Positions 26,400 to 34,716 are shown, counted from the first letter of the stretch. The stretch: 64,000 bases of DNA from Mesorhizobium zhangyense (GCF_011045115.1 NZ_JAAKZG010000019.1:1-64000), one strand, 5' to 3'. Program-made: numbers and translations. The notes: generated by a model from the sequence alone, not told the origin.

Positions 26400-27098
26400 A
26401 TGGTAGGAAAATCTAAGGCTATATTGACAGGCATTCTCTTCTTCTGTGCCTTTCCGGCCTCTGCTGGCGACAATAATGTCCTGAAGATAATGCAGACCAG
26501 CCCTCTTGGCGCGATCGAGGGCAACATCCTTTCGTCAAACCAGTCGCTGGCCACCGACTCGCTTGTCGCCGGCCCGACGCAGCAGATGATCGAAGACGCG
26601 CTCGCCCGCACGCTCAATGTCGGCGACCTGTACCGGATGGACCAGGCGACCGCGCCGTACGCGCTTCAGACAGGACAGGGCAACACCGCGACGCTGACCA
26701 TCGAAGGCGATGGTGGTCAGTTGCTTCTTCTCCAGGACAATTCGGCTGGCGGGACGTTGGGCAATTCGGCTCAGTTGAGCGCATTTGGAGCCGATTCCCT
26801 TGGCGCCGTCCTGCAGATAGGGGATGGCAACGATGCATCGCTGACCGTCGGCGGAGGCGCGACCGGTCTAATCGTGCAGAACGGCAGCGGCAATGCCAAC
26901 TCACTGACCGTTGGTTCTGGTGGCAGCGGCGAGATAATTCAGACCGGCAACGGCAACACCTTCTCCACGTCGGTGGCCGCCAACACCTCCGTGACCATCA
27001 CGCAGAACGGCAACAATCTGAGCCCGGCGGGTGTGACAGGCATGCAGGTGTTTTCCACGGCGCCGGGAACGGTTTCGATCACCCAGACCAGTTTCTAG
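26400..27098 (+). CDS. Curlin-repeat protein, minor subunit-like
   Basis: 232 residues from the ATG at 26400 (GGGAGAGGGG upstream); a GTG at 26370 overlapping the previous stop is also in frame. The signal peptide ends FPASAG. A non-repetitive segment of about 80 residues (IMQTSPLGAIEGNILSSNQ, MIEDALARTLNVGDLYRM) precedes about seven curlin half-repeats (QTGQGN, QIGDGN, QNGSGN, QTGNGN, QNGNN) and ends VSITQTSF. The non-curlin N-terminal part is unusual and may anchor or nucleate. Confidence 0.83.
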   Translation: MVGKSKAILTGILFFCAFPASAGDNNVLKIMQTSPLGAIEGNILSSNQSLATDSLVAGPTQQMIEDALARTLNVGDLYRMDQATAPYALQTGQGNTATLTIEGDGGQLLLLQDNSAGGTLGNSAQLSAFGADSLGAVLQIGDGNDASLTVGGGATGLIVQNGSGNANSLTVGSGGSGEIIQTGNGNTFSTSVAANTSVTITQNGNNLSPAGVTGMQVFSTAPGTVSITQTSF

Positions 27099-27108
27099 AG
27101 ACGCGTCG

Positions 27109-27486
27109 ATGCGCCACGCAGCCGCACTCCTTGTAGGTCTTGCCGCCGCCTGCGGTGCAGGCGACGCGGTGGCGCAGGACGGAGGCGCCGTGGCGACCCC
27201 CTCCATCGCCATCGTGCCCACGGAGGCCGGTGTCCAGATCACCGCATCGGCCGTCGGCTTGGGCGTTGCCGAGATCGAGGGCTCGGTGGAGATCGACCGT
27301 ACCGGCGGCTCGGGCACAGTGACCACGCGCCAGAACCGCACGCTGAAGCTCTCCGCCGGCCAATCCCAGGACATAGCCAGGACCGCGCTGTCTCTTGCTA
27401 AGGGCGACCGCATTTCCATCAGGGTGGTTCTCCGGCAGGGCGGGAGGGTCGTCGGCAAGGCCGAGGTTTCGTCGGGCGAACCCTAA
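27109..27486 (+). CDS. csgH: Curli chaperone/inhibitor CsgH
   Basis: 125 residues, signal peptide ending GDAVAQ, then a beta-sandwich-like domain with VQITASAVGLGVAEIEGSVE, IDRTGGSGTVTTRQNRTLKL and LAKGDRISIRVVLRQGGRVV, matching alphaproteobacterial CsgH. CsgH holds curlin subunits soluble in the periplasm and takes the place of CsgC. It ends the curli operon ten bases after the last curlin. Confidence rests on both the strand pattern and position. Confidence 0.85.
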   Translation: MRHAAALLVGLAAACGAGDAVAQDGGAVATPSIAIVPTEAGVQITASAVGLGVAEIEGSVEIDRTGGSGTVTTRQNRTLKLSAGQSQDIARTALSLAKGDRISIRVVLRQGGRVVGKAEVSSGEP

Positions 27487-27633
27487 GGCAAACGCTAGGT
27501 CTCGAGTTCCCGTTCACACTCCCCGGCATGCCGTGTCTTTTATTTACGAATACTGCATCTATGCTATAGATATCGCGGAATATGACTTGACAAATCTCCT
27601 ACTAATCTTCGAATTGTATGTAAAGGAGGGGGC

Positions 27634-28374
27634 ATGAAAGTAACGAGATTTTTGACGGTCATGTTGGCCGCAGCCGGCGCGTTGTCGCTGGCCACGATGG
27701 TGCGGGCGCAGTCCGTGGACCAGTTCGTCCAGGCATTCAACGGCACCTGGCAACTCGTCGATGCCCGCTACTCCAACCCTCCGTCAACCTGCAATATGGT
27801 GCTGGGCTCGAAAGCTGATACAGACGGCCGCTTCGCTGTCGAGGGACAGGGCTGCCGCGGCGAGGCCGCTCTGGTCAAATCCTGGGGCGTCAGCGAGGGT
27901 CAGATGACCCTGTTCGATGCCGCCGGCGCGGTGATCGCCCGGCTTGGCGGCAGTCAGCGGCGGATTAGCGGTACAAGTGCATCGGGCTCTCCTTTGATCT
28001 TCGAGAAGGTAGGGGTTGCCGGCACTGCAGCCATGCTCGAGGCTGCCAGGCGGGCCGGCGGCTGCTTCTATTCGGGCTTCACCAGCAAGTGTGTGGATGT
28101 GGCAGAGGCCGCGCCTCCCGCGCCGGAACGCGCCAGCGTGCAGGTCCTGGTCAACCTGAACGTCCGTGCCGAGGCGCGCGACGACGCCGAGGTGGTCGGC
28201 GTGGTGCCGACGCAAACCTGCGTCACGACCGAACTGTGCTTGATGGCGACCGACGGCGCTTGGTGCCGCGCCAAGTTCGGCGAGAGGACCGGCTGGATGC
28301 GAAAGCTGGCCTTGCGGCAGAACCGCTGGGCCGTCGTCACCTTCGAAAACTTTTGTCCTAAGCAGGGCAGTTAG
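27634..28374 (+). CDS. Secreted AprI/Inh-like protease inhibitor domain fused to SH3 domain
   Basis: 246 residues. The signal peptide ends TMVRAQ. Residues about 33-115 resemble the AprI/Inh lipocalin-like metalloprotease-inhibitor fold (GTWQLVDARYSNPPSTCNM, GQGCRGEAALVKSWGV, LFDAAGAVIARLGG) with the paired Cys. Residues about 165-240 are a bacterial SH3 domain (VLVNLNVRAEARDDAEVVGV ... WCRAKFGERTGWM). Strong AAAGGAGGGGG before the ATG and an AT-rich upstream region suggest its own promoter. It follows the curli operon directly, so it may protect the secreted matrix or periplasm from proteases; that role is inference. Confidence 0.75.
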   Translation: MKVTRFLTVMLAAAGALSLATMVRAQSVDQFVQAFNGTWQLVDARYSNPPSTCNMVLGSKADTDGRFAVEGQGCRGEAALVKSWGVSEGQMTLFDAAGAVIARLGGSQRRISGTSASGSPLIFEKVGVAGTAAMLEAARRAGGCFYSGFTSKCVDVAEAAPPAPERASVQVLVNLNVRAEARDDAEVVGVVPTQTCVTTELCLMATDGAWCRAKFGERTGWMRKLALRQNRWAVVTFENFCPKQGS

Positions 28375-28439
28375 ACTTTCGGTTCAGTAGACAACTGTTC
28401 CCATCAGGCGAACAGCGGCAAAAAGGAAAAAATACCAGA

Positions 28440-29876
28440 ATGAACGTGCATCAGAATTTTATCGCCGGGCAATGGACGAACTCGGCCGAGGCCGCAGACA
28501 ACATCAATCCTTCGAACACCCGAGACGTCGTCGGTGTCTATGCCCGTGGGTCTCGACAGGACGCCGAAGCCGCCATCGCTGCGGCCAAACAGGCGTCCAT
28601 GTCTTGGTCGCGATCCAGCATCCAGCTCCGACACGATATCCTGCAAAAGGTTTCGACAGAGTTGTTGGCCCGCAGGGAGGAACTGGGCAGGTTGCTGGCG
28701 CGAGAAGAAGGCAAGACGCTGGGCGAAGCCATCGGTGAGGTCGTCCGAGCGGGCCAGATATTCGGCTTCTTCGCGGGCGAAACCCTGCGCCTGTCCGGCG
28801 AGAAGCTGCCTTCCGTTCGCCCGGGCGTCGAGGTTGACATAACACGCGAACCGGTAGGCGTCGTGGGCATCATCACGCCCTGGAATTTTCCGATCGCGAT
28901 CCCTGCCTGGAAGATCGCACCGGCGCTCGCCTATGGAAACTGCGTTGTCTTCAAACCCGCCGACCTAGTGCCCGGGTCAGCTTGGGCGCTTGCCGACATC
29001 ATCATCCGGTCTGGTATTCCTGACGGGGTCTTCAACCTGGTCATGGGCCGCGGTTCAGTGGTTGGCGATGCTTTTCTTACCAGTCCCGATGTGGATGCGA
29101 TCAGTTTCACTGGCTCCGTCACGACGGGCAAGAAGGTCGCCGCCAGCAGCGTCGAACACATGCGCAAGTTTCAGTTGGAACTCGGCGGAAAGAATCCGCT
29201 CGTCATCCTTGATGATGCGGATCTCCAGACCGCTGTCGAGTGTGCTGCGAACGGCGCCTTCTTCTCTACCGGTCAGCGTTGCACTGCCTCGTCCCGCCTG
29301 ATCGTAACGGACAAGATCCACGACTCCTTCGTCGAAGCGCTCAAGGCGCGGTTGAGCAAGCTTGTTGTCGACGACTCGCTCAAGGATGGAACGCATATCG
29401 GGCCCGTCGTGGATCAAAACCAGCTCGACCAAGACCTGTCCTACATCGCGATCGGCAAGGATGAGGGGGCTAAACTTGCATGGGGCGGCTCTCGGCTGGA
29501 GCGGGGGACGCCAGGCTACTACTTGGAGCCAGCGCTATTCACTGAAACGACGCCTCAGATGCGTATCAACCGTGAAGAGATCTTTGGTCCGGTCGCCTCG
29601 ATCATTCGGGTCAAAGACTATGATGAGGCGCTGGCGCTTGCCAACGACACCGAATTCGGGCTTACGGCAGGAATCTGCACGACGAGTCTCAAACACGCCA
29701 GCCACTACAAGCGGAATGCCGAATCGGGGATGGTGATGGTCAACCTGCCGACCGCCGGGGTGGACTATCACGTGCCCTTTGGTGGGCGGAAAGGCTCATC
29801 CTACGGACCACGCGAACAGGGCCGCTATGCTGTGGAGTTCTACACCACGGTGAAGACCTCCTACACGTTGCCCTAG
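28440..29876 (+). CDS. Aldehyde dehydrogenase, probable 2-oxoglutarate semialdehyde dehydrogenase
   Basis: 478 residues, NAD(P)-dependent ALDH. Visible are VGIITPWNFPIAIPAWKIAP (cofactor site), SFTGSVTTGKK, catalytic Glu in LELGGKNPLVILDDAD, catalytic Cys in GQRCTASSRLIV, and EEIFGPVASI. The end GVDYHVPFGGRKGSSYGPRE is typical of the KGSADH/YcbD subgroup, which oxidises 2,5-dioxopentanoate in sugar-acid or hydroxyproline breakdown. The subgroup call is from memory of the signature. It stands alone with no upstream pathway gene in the same unit. Confidence 0.82.
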   Translation: MNVHQNFIAGQWTNSAEAADNINPSNTRDVVGVYARGSRQDAEAAIAAAKQASMSWSRSSIQLRHDILQKVSTELLARREELGRLLAREEGKTLGEAIGEVVRAGQIFGFFAGETLRLSGEKLPSVRPGVEVDITREPVGVVGIITPWNFPIAIPAWKIAPALAYGNCVVFKPADLVPGSAWALADIIIRSGIPDGVFNLVMGRGSVVGDAFLTSPDVDAISFTGSVTTGKKVAASSVEHMRKFQLELGGKNPLVILDDADLQTAVECAANGAFFSTGQRCTASSRLIVTDKIHDSFVEALKARLSKLVVDDSLKDGTHIGPVVDQNQLDQDLSYIAIGKDEGAKLAWGGSRLERGTPGYYLEPALFTETTPQMRINREEIFGPVASIIRVKDYDEALALANDTEFGLTAGICTTSLKHASHYKRNAESGMVMVNLPTAGVDYHVPFGGRKGSSYGPREQGRYAVEFYTTVKTSYTLP

Positions 29877-29892
29877 AGCGGGCTTCGATCTC

Positions 29893-30105
29893 TCAAATCA
29901 GCACAATGGTCGCTAGATCATCCATTGTGTCGAGGCTGAGGGCGTCACGCTCAATGTATCCGTCAGGCCACCGCAATCCTCCAACGGGCAGGCGCCCGCG
30001 CCGTCGATGCAGACCGGATAGCGTCCGCGTTCCTCGCCCGCTTTCCGGCTCTCGATGCGGATCTCGTGCTCCCAACAGTTGCCCATGTCATAGACGTAAG
30101 CGAAC
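29893..30105 (-). pseudogene. Remnant of a plasmid pRiA4b ORF-3-like protein
   Basis: On the minus strand the frame beginning at about 30104 reads FAYVYDMGNCWEHEIRIE and YPVCIDGAGACPLEDCGG, the pRiA4b ORF-3 signature. It then needs a frame change to continue as GPDGYIERDALSLDTMDD. No start or full N-terminal domain is present, although a 35-codon piece (30278 down) ends VEGVEHHMYGSSDI. Clearly decayed; the function of the parent family is unknown. Confidence 0.6.
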
Positions 30106-30404
30106 CGGGGCGTTGGTGCGGAATGCAGAGCTTTCGAGGGTCTCGTCAGGCAGTTCGGGTCAAATATCTGACGAGCCGTACATGTGATGCTCTACGCCCT
30201 CGACGATTGTGCGGTAGAGTTCCGGGTTGCGGCTGCGCAGAACTAGCGCTTCGGCCACCCGCGTGCGTTCCATTGAAAAAACACTGGAATGGCAAAGAAT
30301 TCAGTGATCATCTAGTCGTGTGGCTGGGTCCGCCGGCTGCATTGGCCGGCGCGATAAGTTCCCCAAGAACCCTCCATCGCGTCGGCCTCTCATTGGATGA
30401 TGCG

Positions 30405-30722
30405 ATGCCACAACTTCATGCCCGAGGTGTTGAGCTGGTTGTCGAACTTATGGACGCGTCGGAACACAACGCGCTGTCGCAGCAAAAAGCGCCGAAACTA
30501 ATCGTCGTAATGGCATTTGATCGAGACGAGGAAGGCGAGCTTCAGCCGGCGTTCGATCCGATGGAGCAGCAGACCGAGGATCGCGCGATCAGAACGGCGA
30601 AGGGACTGGCGGGCAAGCATGCCGGCGTCATTGCCTGGAGCCGCGAGGCAAACCCGACGATCGGAGAGTACGGCGAGCCTACGACGCTTTTTGTAGACGG
30701 TGAAGTCCCGGATATGGAGTGA
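30405..30722 (+). CDS. Conserved rhizobial-type small hypothetical protein
   Basis: Recognisable core VVMAFDRDEEGELQPAFDPM, RAIRTAKGLAGKHAGVIAWS, then GEYGEPTTLF and the acidic end GEVPDME. I recall similar small proteins in rhizobia but know no function. The start is uncertain: ATG at 30405, 30450 or 30510; homologues I recall begin only a few residues before VMAFDRDEEG, favouring about 70-90 residues. Its stop is followed five bases later by the DUF2750-like fragment. Confidence 0.55.
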   Translation: MPQLHARGVELVVELMDASEHNALSQQKAPKLIVVMAFDRDEEGELQPAFDPMEQQTEDRAIRTAKGLAGKHAGVIAWSREANPTIGEYGEPTTLFVDGEVPDME

Positions 30723-30727
30723 CCGCA

Positions 30728-30880
30728 ATGATGGCAAGTGAACAGAAAATGCGCGCAGTCTTGGCCCTTGAGGGTAAGGATCGATATTCTCATTTCATCA
30801 AAGTAGCAGCTAACCGTAAGGCGGTTTGGGGACTCTGGTCAGAAGGATGGGCACTGCTTGCCACAGACGACGATGAAACG
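30728..30880 (+). pseudogene. DUF2750-like gene, 3' truncated
   Basis: About 50 residues (MMASEQKMRAVLALEGKDRY, FIKVAANRKAVWGLWSEGWA, LLATDDDE) correspond to the first half of DUF2750 proteins, whose next block would be PVWP. That block is missing, and the sequence passes into a different gene's tail in another frame at about 30875-30885. Confidence 0.6.
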
Positions 30881-31074
30881 ACCGTAACTATGACGCGCTC
30901 ATCAAACAGCTTCGCGATTGGATGTGTACTTCGCCGTTGAAGTCTGTTTGGTTTGGAACTGTGGTTGGCCCCGCAGAGACAGTTCGTAATCTCATTAAGG
31001 CGACCATGGACGGAAACGTTGGCTTGATGGTGATCGGGATGCGTCCGGCGCGGATTGGGCAACGGACCACATAA
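30881..31074 (+). pseudogene. SinR-like (Cas2-resembling) protein, 5' truncated
   Basis: From about 30881 a frame reads NDRNYDALIKQLRDWMCTSP, LKSVWFGTVVGPAETVRNLI and KATMDGNVGLMVIGM before TAA at 31072. This matches the second half of small SinR-family proteins (NYDAL...W...L.STW...). Its expected start (a beta strand with SYDL) is absent; a TGA precedes the asparagine. With the DUF2750 fragment it marks a deletion joining two genes. There is no CRISPR array nearby. Confidence 0.5.
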
Positions 31075-31279
31075 ACGAAAATGGCGTGGCTTGGTTAAAA
31101 GCCAACGTCACTCCTTAGCTCAGGCCGGCTGGACCGCTCGCTTCCCACCCCGGCTTTGAGCATAAATGATGAGAACGAATACCCTGGAACTTTTGGAAAG
31201 CTGGATAGTGCCAGCTAAAGCCGGGCTTGGCGTCGTGGTGCCCTGCTCTATCTTCCTCAAATCAAGGAAGGATATTGCA

Positions 31280-31462
31280 ATGGCTGACGACAAATCAAAG
31301 CTCAAAGAAGACAGAAAGCTGGTCGCGAGCGGCGAGACTTATGAGGTCGCCGCGTTCGCCAAGAAGTACGGCATCCCACCAAGCGAGGCCACGACCATCA
31401 TCAAGCGCTACGGTCCGTCTCGAAAAAAGCTCGATGCGCATATGGCAAGCCGCAACGCTTAA
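31280..31462 (+). CDS. DUF3606 small protein
   Basis: 60 residues beginning MADDKSKLKEDRKLVASGET, with a helix-turn-helix-like AAFAKKYGIPPSEATTIIKR and RKKLDAHM at the end: the DUF3606 pattern, common in rhizobia in several copies. RBS AAGGAAGG upstream of the ATG at 31280; the in-frame start at 31166 adds unrelated sequence. Function unknown; possibly DNA-binding or stress-related. Confidence 0.75.
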   Translation: MADDKSKLKEDRKLVASGETYEVAAFAKKYGIPPSEATTIIKRYGPSRKKLDAHMASRNA

Positions 31463-31633
31463 GATGATGCCCAAGTCGGACCCTTTCGGGCGAGGCTCTC
31501 ACGAGGACTTTGCAGCCACCATTAACCGACCGCGGCTATCTTCGGCGGCCGTCGCCTATATGCGCAGGACGTGCCTGCGGATTCTATGCCGTCTTGCCCT
31601 TTGCCAAAGCTTGGATTTGGAGCCGCGTACATC

Positions 31634-31867
31634 ATGGCGTTTGATATTGTCTGGGTTGCTTTCGATGGTCGCATCATCGCCATTTCCTCGATCGATGAGG
31701 CATGGAATTTTCTGGCAGTGTGGCCTGGCGGGCTCCATACAGAAATGGCCCATCTTGCCGGAATTGTATTGACGCGAGCTGAAGCTGGGACCATTTCAAC
31801 AGCAGAAGCTCGCCAAGCGTTTCTCGATTTTTGTATCGATGCCGAAATTCTCGCGAGATTCGACTGA
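31634..31867 (+). CDS. DUF982 small protein
   Basis: 77 residues from ATG 31634: FDIVWVAFDGRIIAISSIDE, AWNFLAVWPGG, AEARQAFLDFCIDAEIL. This is the DUF982 pattern (F..VWV...G....I....EA..FL..WP), a family expanded in rhizobia with no known activity. No good Shine-Dalgarno. The stretch from 31463 to 31633 has no recognised gene. Confidence 0.75.
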   Translation: MAFDIVWVAFDGRIIAISSIDEAWNFLAVWPGGLHTEMAHLAGIVLTRAEAGTISTAEARQAFLDFCIDAEILARFD

Positions 31868-31917
31868 GTCGAGGCTGCATTTAGGCTCGACCTTTCGCCG
31901 TCGGACGGGAGCGCTCA

Positions 31918-32199
31918 ATGAACTTTATTTCCGTGATGGCAGTTACCGAGAAGGTCGCCCGAGAGCAGGCCGCGACCAAGACAGGCTACGCCCCCCAGAC
32001 CATCGGTCGAGTATTCTTCGTTATCGATGAGGGCAACAACAGCCGCCAAGACGTTTTCATCTTCGAGACGGCTCACGACGTCACCAAACACCCCCTTTAT
32101 GCCAAAGCCATGCTTTCCCAGGCTTTCGGCCTGACTGAGAAAGCCTTGAGCGACGGGCCTGTGCTACAGTTTGGCGCCGAAGTAACTGTCGGCGGGTAA
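31918..32199 (+). CDS. Small hypothetical protein
   Basis: 93 residues, soluble: MNFISVMAVTEKVAREQAAT, VFFVIDEGNNSRQDVFIFET, LSQAFGLTEKALSDGPV. GGGAGCGCTCA precedes the ATG. Balanced composition and a plausible RBS support coding, but I do not recognise a family. Followed by a 140-base gap with nothing notable. Confidence 0.5.
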   Translation: MNFISVMAVTEKVAREQAATKTGYAPQTIGRVFFVIDEGNNSRQDVFIFETAHDVTKHPLYAKAMLSQAFGLTEKALSDGPVLQFGAEVTVGG

Positions 32200-32339
32200 T
32201 AACTTCCCAGCTTTCCCGCGCGATTGGTTGCAGCGACCACTTCCCCACGCTGCTTGTCGGTCGGCGCCATTTCTGGTTACCTTTTGGTTGTTCAACGCGG
32301 CGGGAGGACATCTATTGAAATTCAAGGTGGCCCCGTGAG

Positions 32340-32471
32340 ATGAGCAATCCAGTATTAGTCGGCGTCGGTGTCGGAGCCTTCGCAGGTCTCGCCGTATTTG
32401 GCGACCTCGTGGTCGGCGCTATCTTTGGCGGTGCGATGGGACTTGGCTATGCCGTCATAAAGGGCCGGTAG
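32340..32471 (+). CDS. 43-aa glycine-rich membrane peptide
   Basis: Short frame encoding MSNPVLVGVGVGAFAGLAVF ... GAIFGGAMGLGYAVIKGR, with two glycine-zipper-like hydrophobic segments. It lies alone between two soluble-protein genes; the Shine-Dalgarno is weak. Size and composition fit a small inner-membrane protein, but coding status is uncertain. Confidence 0.4.
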   Translation: MSNPVLVGVGVGAFAGLAVFGDLVVGAIFGGAMGLGYAVIKGR

Positions 32472-32595
32472 CTTCGTTCTTTGGCGGCCCGTCACCTTGC
32501 ACCCATTGAGGTCATTCGCATCGCCTGGCGCTTCGTTCGGAACAGTTGCCTGTTTCGGGGGTTAGGACCCATCTAACCCACAAAGGAGACAAGCC

Positions 32596-33075
32596 GTGTC
32601 AAATGATCAAGACTTCGCGAAAAAATTCTGGGACTCGATCAGGTCTGACATGACCGCAATGGTCGGCCTCTCTGGTGTTGACGCTCGCCCGATGACCGCA
32701 CAGTTCGACGGTGACCGAAACACAATCTACTTCTTCACCGCCAAGGATACAGAACTTGCCGGGGGCGTTTCGGGGCCTACAGACGCCACGTTGGTCTATG
32801 CCTCGAAGGGCCACGATTTGTTTGCCACCGTGCAAGGCAAACTGCAGATCGACAATGACCTGGCCGTCATAGACCGCCTTTGGAATAGATTCGTCGCGGC
32901 ATGGTTTGAACAGGGCAAGGATGATCCCAAACTCTGTTTGTTGCGCTTCGATCCTGCCGATGCGGAGATATGGAAGGACGCATCAAGTGTTGTCGCCGGC
33001 GTCAAGATGTTCCTCGGCATGGGAGACCCGAAAGAGGAGTACAAAGATAGTGTGTCCCACGTCACGTTGACCTAG
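32596..33075 (+). CDS. Pyridoxamine 5'-phosphate oxidase-like general stress protein
   Basis: 159 residues, FMN-binding split-barrel family (general stress protein 26 type). FWDSIRSDMTAMVGLSGVDA, RPMTAQFDGDRNTIYFFTAK, KGHDLFATVQGKLQIDNDLA and LWNRFVAAWFEQGKDDPKLC are typical. GTG start with AAAGGAG eight bases upstream. Probably binds FMN or F420-like cofactors in the cytoplasm during stress; no pathway partner is adjacent except the lipoprotein gene 17 bases downstream. Confidence 0.82.
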   Translation: MSNDQDFAKKFWDSIRSDMTAMVGLSGVDARPMTAQFDGDRNTIYFFTAKDTELAGGVSGPTDATLVYASKGHDLFATVQGKLQIDNDLAVIDRLWNRFVAAWFEQGKDDPKLCLLRFDPADAEIWKDASSVVAGVKMFLGMGDPKEEYKDSVSHVTLT

Positions 33076-33091
33076 CCCATAGGAGGAACAC

Positions 33092-33274
33092 ATGAACTCT
33101 ATGAAAATTCTACCGGCGCTCGGATTTTTTCTTATGGCCCTTGCCGGCTGTACCGGTAGTCAGAGCGAAACGTCCGCACCAACAACAAACATGACGCAGC
33201 CAGCACCTATCGCACCTTCGACAGGCACTACGGCACAGACCGGCCCGGCGGGCACGGGTGCACCGACGGAATAA
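33092..33274 (+). CDS. Small lipoprotein
   Basis: 60 residues with lipobox LMALAGC at residues 14-20, then a Thr/Pro/Ala/Ser-rich low-complexity tail (TNMTQPAPIAPSTGTTAQTG). Strong TAGGAGGAACAC before the ATG. Likely an outer-membrane-anchored small lipoprotein of unknown role, perhaps cotranscribed with the stress protein upstream. Confidence 0.65.
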   Translation: MNSMKILPALGFFLMALAGCTGSQSETSAPTTNMTQPAPIAPSTGTTAQTGPAGTGAPTE

Positions 33275-33289
33275 ACCATTGAAAGTGGC

Positions 33290-33740
33290 GGGGTCGACCA
33301 TACTGCCGCGCCGCCATCTCATGATGGCCGATTGCCGCCTTCAAGGAGCTCTGAGCAATCGACATCGCTTCTGATGGCACGCCGCTTCCCATGCGTCCAC
33401 CGTCGACGCGTTCCTGCACGGCACCCGTCTTCAGACCCTCGCGCGCGCAGAACTCGTATGTCTCGCGGGACGTCTCGCCGGCCATGCGGTGTGCCTTCGT
33501 CAGCGAGCTTATCCCCTTCAGCGGGTCGACGTTGCGCACCCGGACAATCCCGCCGTTGCTGATATCGTATCGGCGCGCGGCTTCAGCGGTATCCGCATAC
33601 TGGCGCGTTCGTCCGTGTTCGGCGGTCGTCAGGGCAAAGTCGTGACCCAGCAGCCGGCGTGCTCACACCTGAAGCTTTTCCTGCGCCGGAACCTTCGGCT
33701 TTCCGGCTTGGCTTTTTTCATCTTGGTCATATCTCGCCCT
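33290..33740 (-). pseudogene. Remnant of a hypothetical gene
   Basis: On the minus strand a coding-like chain begins MTKMKKAKPESRR near 33733, changes frame, continues HDFALTTAEHGRTRQYADTA and VDPLKGISSLTKAHRMAGET, and ends RVDGGRMGSGVPSEAMSIAQ ... IGHHEMA. The last part recalls a rhizobial hypothetical protein with a RVDGG motif. At least one frame change and an in-frame stop indicate decay. I cannot name it. Confidence 0.4.
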
Positions 33741-33891
33741 TCGCTTTTCGTTGCAGGAAAACACGGCGTTCAGGCGTTAATCTCACGTAAGGGTGACATT
33801 TAGTGATAGTGGATGACATGGAACGAAACAAGAACCTTTCGCATCTGCAAGGAGATTGATAGGAGATGAAGCCAAATGATTTGTGTATATA

Positions 33892-34290
33892 TTACAATGC
33901 GTTGCCGCGTTGGGCCATATGCGTGAAATGGGTCAGCACGGCATAACTGGATGCGGGGTCGAGACTCCAGCGCACGGAAGGACCGATCAGGGCAGCGATG
34001 ACTTTTTCGAGATAGGGCGGTGCCGGCATGCGCCGCGCCACAGCCTTTTGCAGAAGGACATGACATTCGGCAATCAATCGCCGATAGACGCGGTGTGCCA
34101 CTGCTATGATGCGCTTTTCCTGCGAGCCGAAATGATAGCTTATGGCCGATGGATTGGCATTGGCTTCGCCGGGACGCGCCTGACCGTGACGTCTTCCGAC
34201 GCTGCAACCTCGCAAAGCACATGCTCGCATGCGTCGAGAAGCTTCAGCGCGGTCGGGTTGGCCGTAGAGAGCATTGCGTCACACGCGATC
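33892..34290 (-). pseudogene. TetR-family regulator, frameshifted and truncated
   Basis: The N-terminal helix-turn-helix is split across two frames: LKLLDACEHVLCEVAASEDV then, after a missing base near 34171-34174, GEANANPSAISYHFGSQEKR, the classic TetR recognition helix. The ligand domain stops early at MAQRGNAL, about 130 residues in total instead of about 200. No functional product is expected. Confidence 0.7.
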
Positions 34291-34508
34291 AGCAAATTTG
34301 AGCGATGATTTTCTGCCCCGCACATGAAGCTGGCATGACATGTATCGCATTCCATGGGCGGATACCGTCAGTGGGCCGACAGTTTTTGTTCAGAGGTTCT
34401 TAACCATAGATCCGGCATCTTTCTTCGAGCGCTGTGTATTGAGTGCGCATTTCAGCACCGGTCGACGAGCAATGTTCGTGGACTGGTGCTGATCGAAAGA
34501 TCGGAACG

Positions 34509-34640
34509 ATGAACTACGAATCCCCTTACGATTGGACCGGCACCAAGGTGCGCCGACACAGGCGTCTCCAGATCGCCGCGTGGGTTTTGATCACGATCGC
34601 AATATTGGGTGCAGTTCTTGCGGTTGGAATGCTGCTCTAA
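34509..34640 (+). CDS. 43-aa single-pass membrane protein
   Basis: From ATG 34509: MNYESPYDWTGTKVRRHRRL then a single membrane helix (AAWVLITIAILGAVLAVGML). The positive-inside stretch RRHRR before the helix fits an N-in topology. Weak GA-rich RBS. No family recognised. Confidence 0.5.
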   Translation: MNYESPYDWTGTKVRRHRRLQIAAWVLITIAILGAVLAVGMLL

Positions 34641-34699
34641 AAGCGTCCGAAAGGACTGAGCTTCGAGCCTACAACTTGGCGCCATAACGGTAGCGAATA

Positions 34700-34716
34700 C
34701 TGATAAAGTTTATCAG
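34700..34716. promoter_or_regulatory. 17-bp perfect palindrome, candidate operator
   Basis: CTGATAAA-G-TTTATCAG in an AT-rich gap, 112 bases upstream of the 34828 gene and 60 bases after the small membrane gene. AT-rich arms fit a regulator site rather than a terminator. No cognate regulator can be assigned. Confidence 0.4.

Noticed and set aside
30881-31074. Cas2-like gene as part of a CRISPR system
   Set aside because: Only a truncated SinR-like tail is present, with no cas genes or array in the window.
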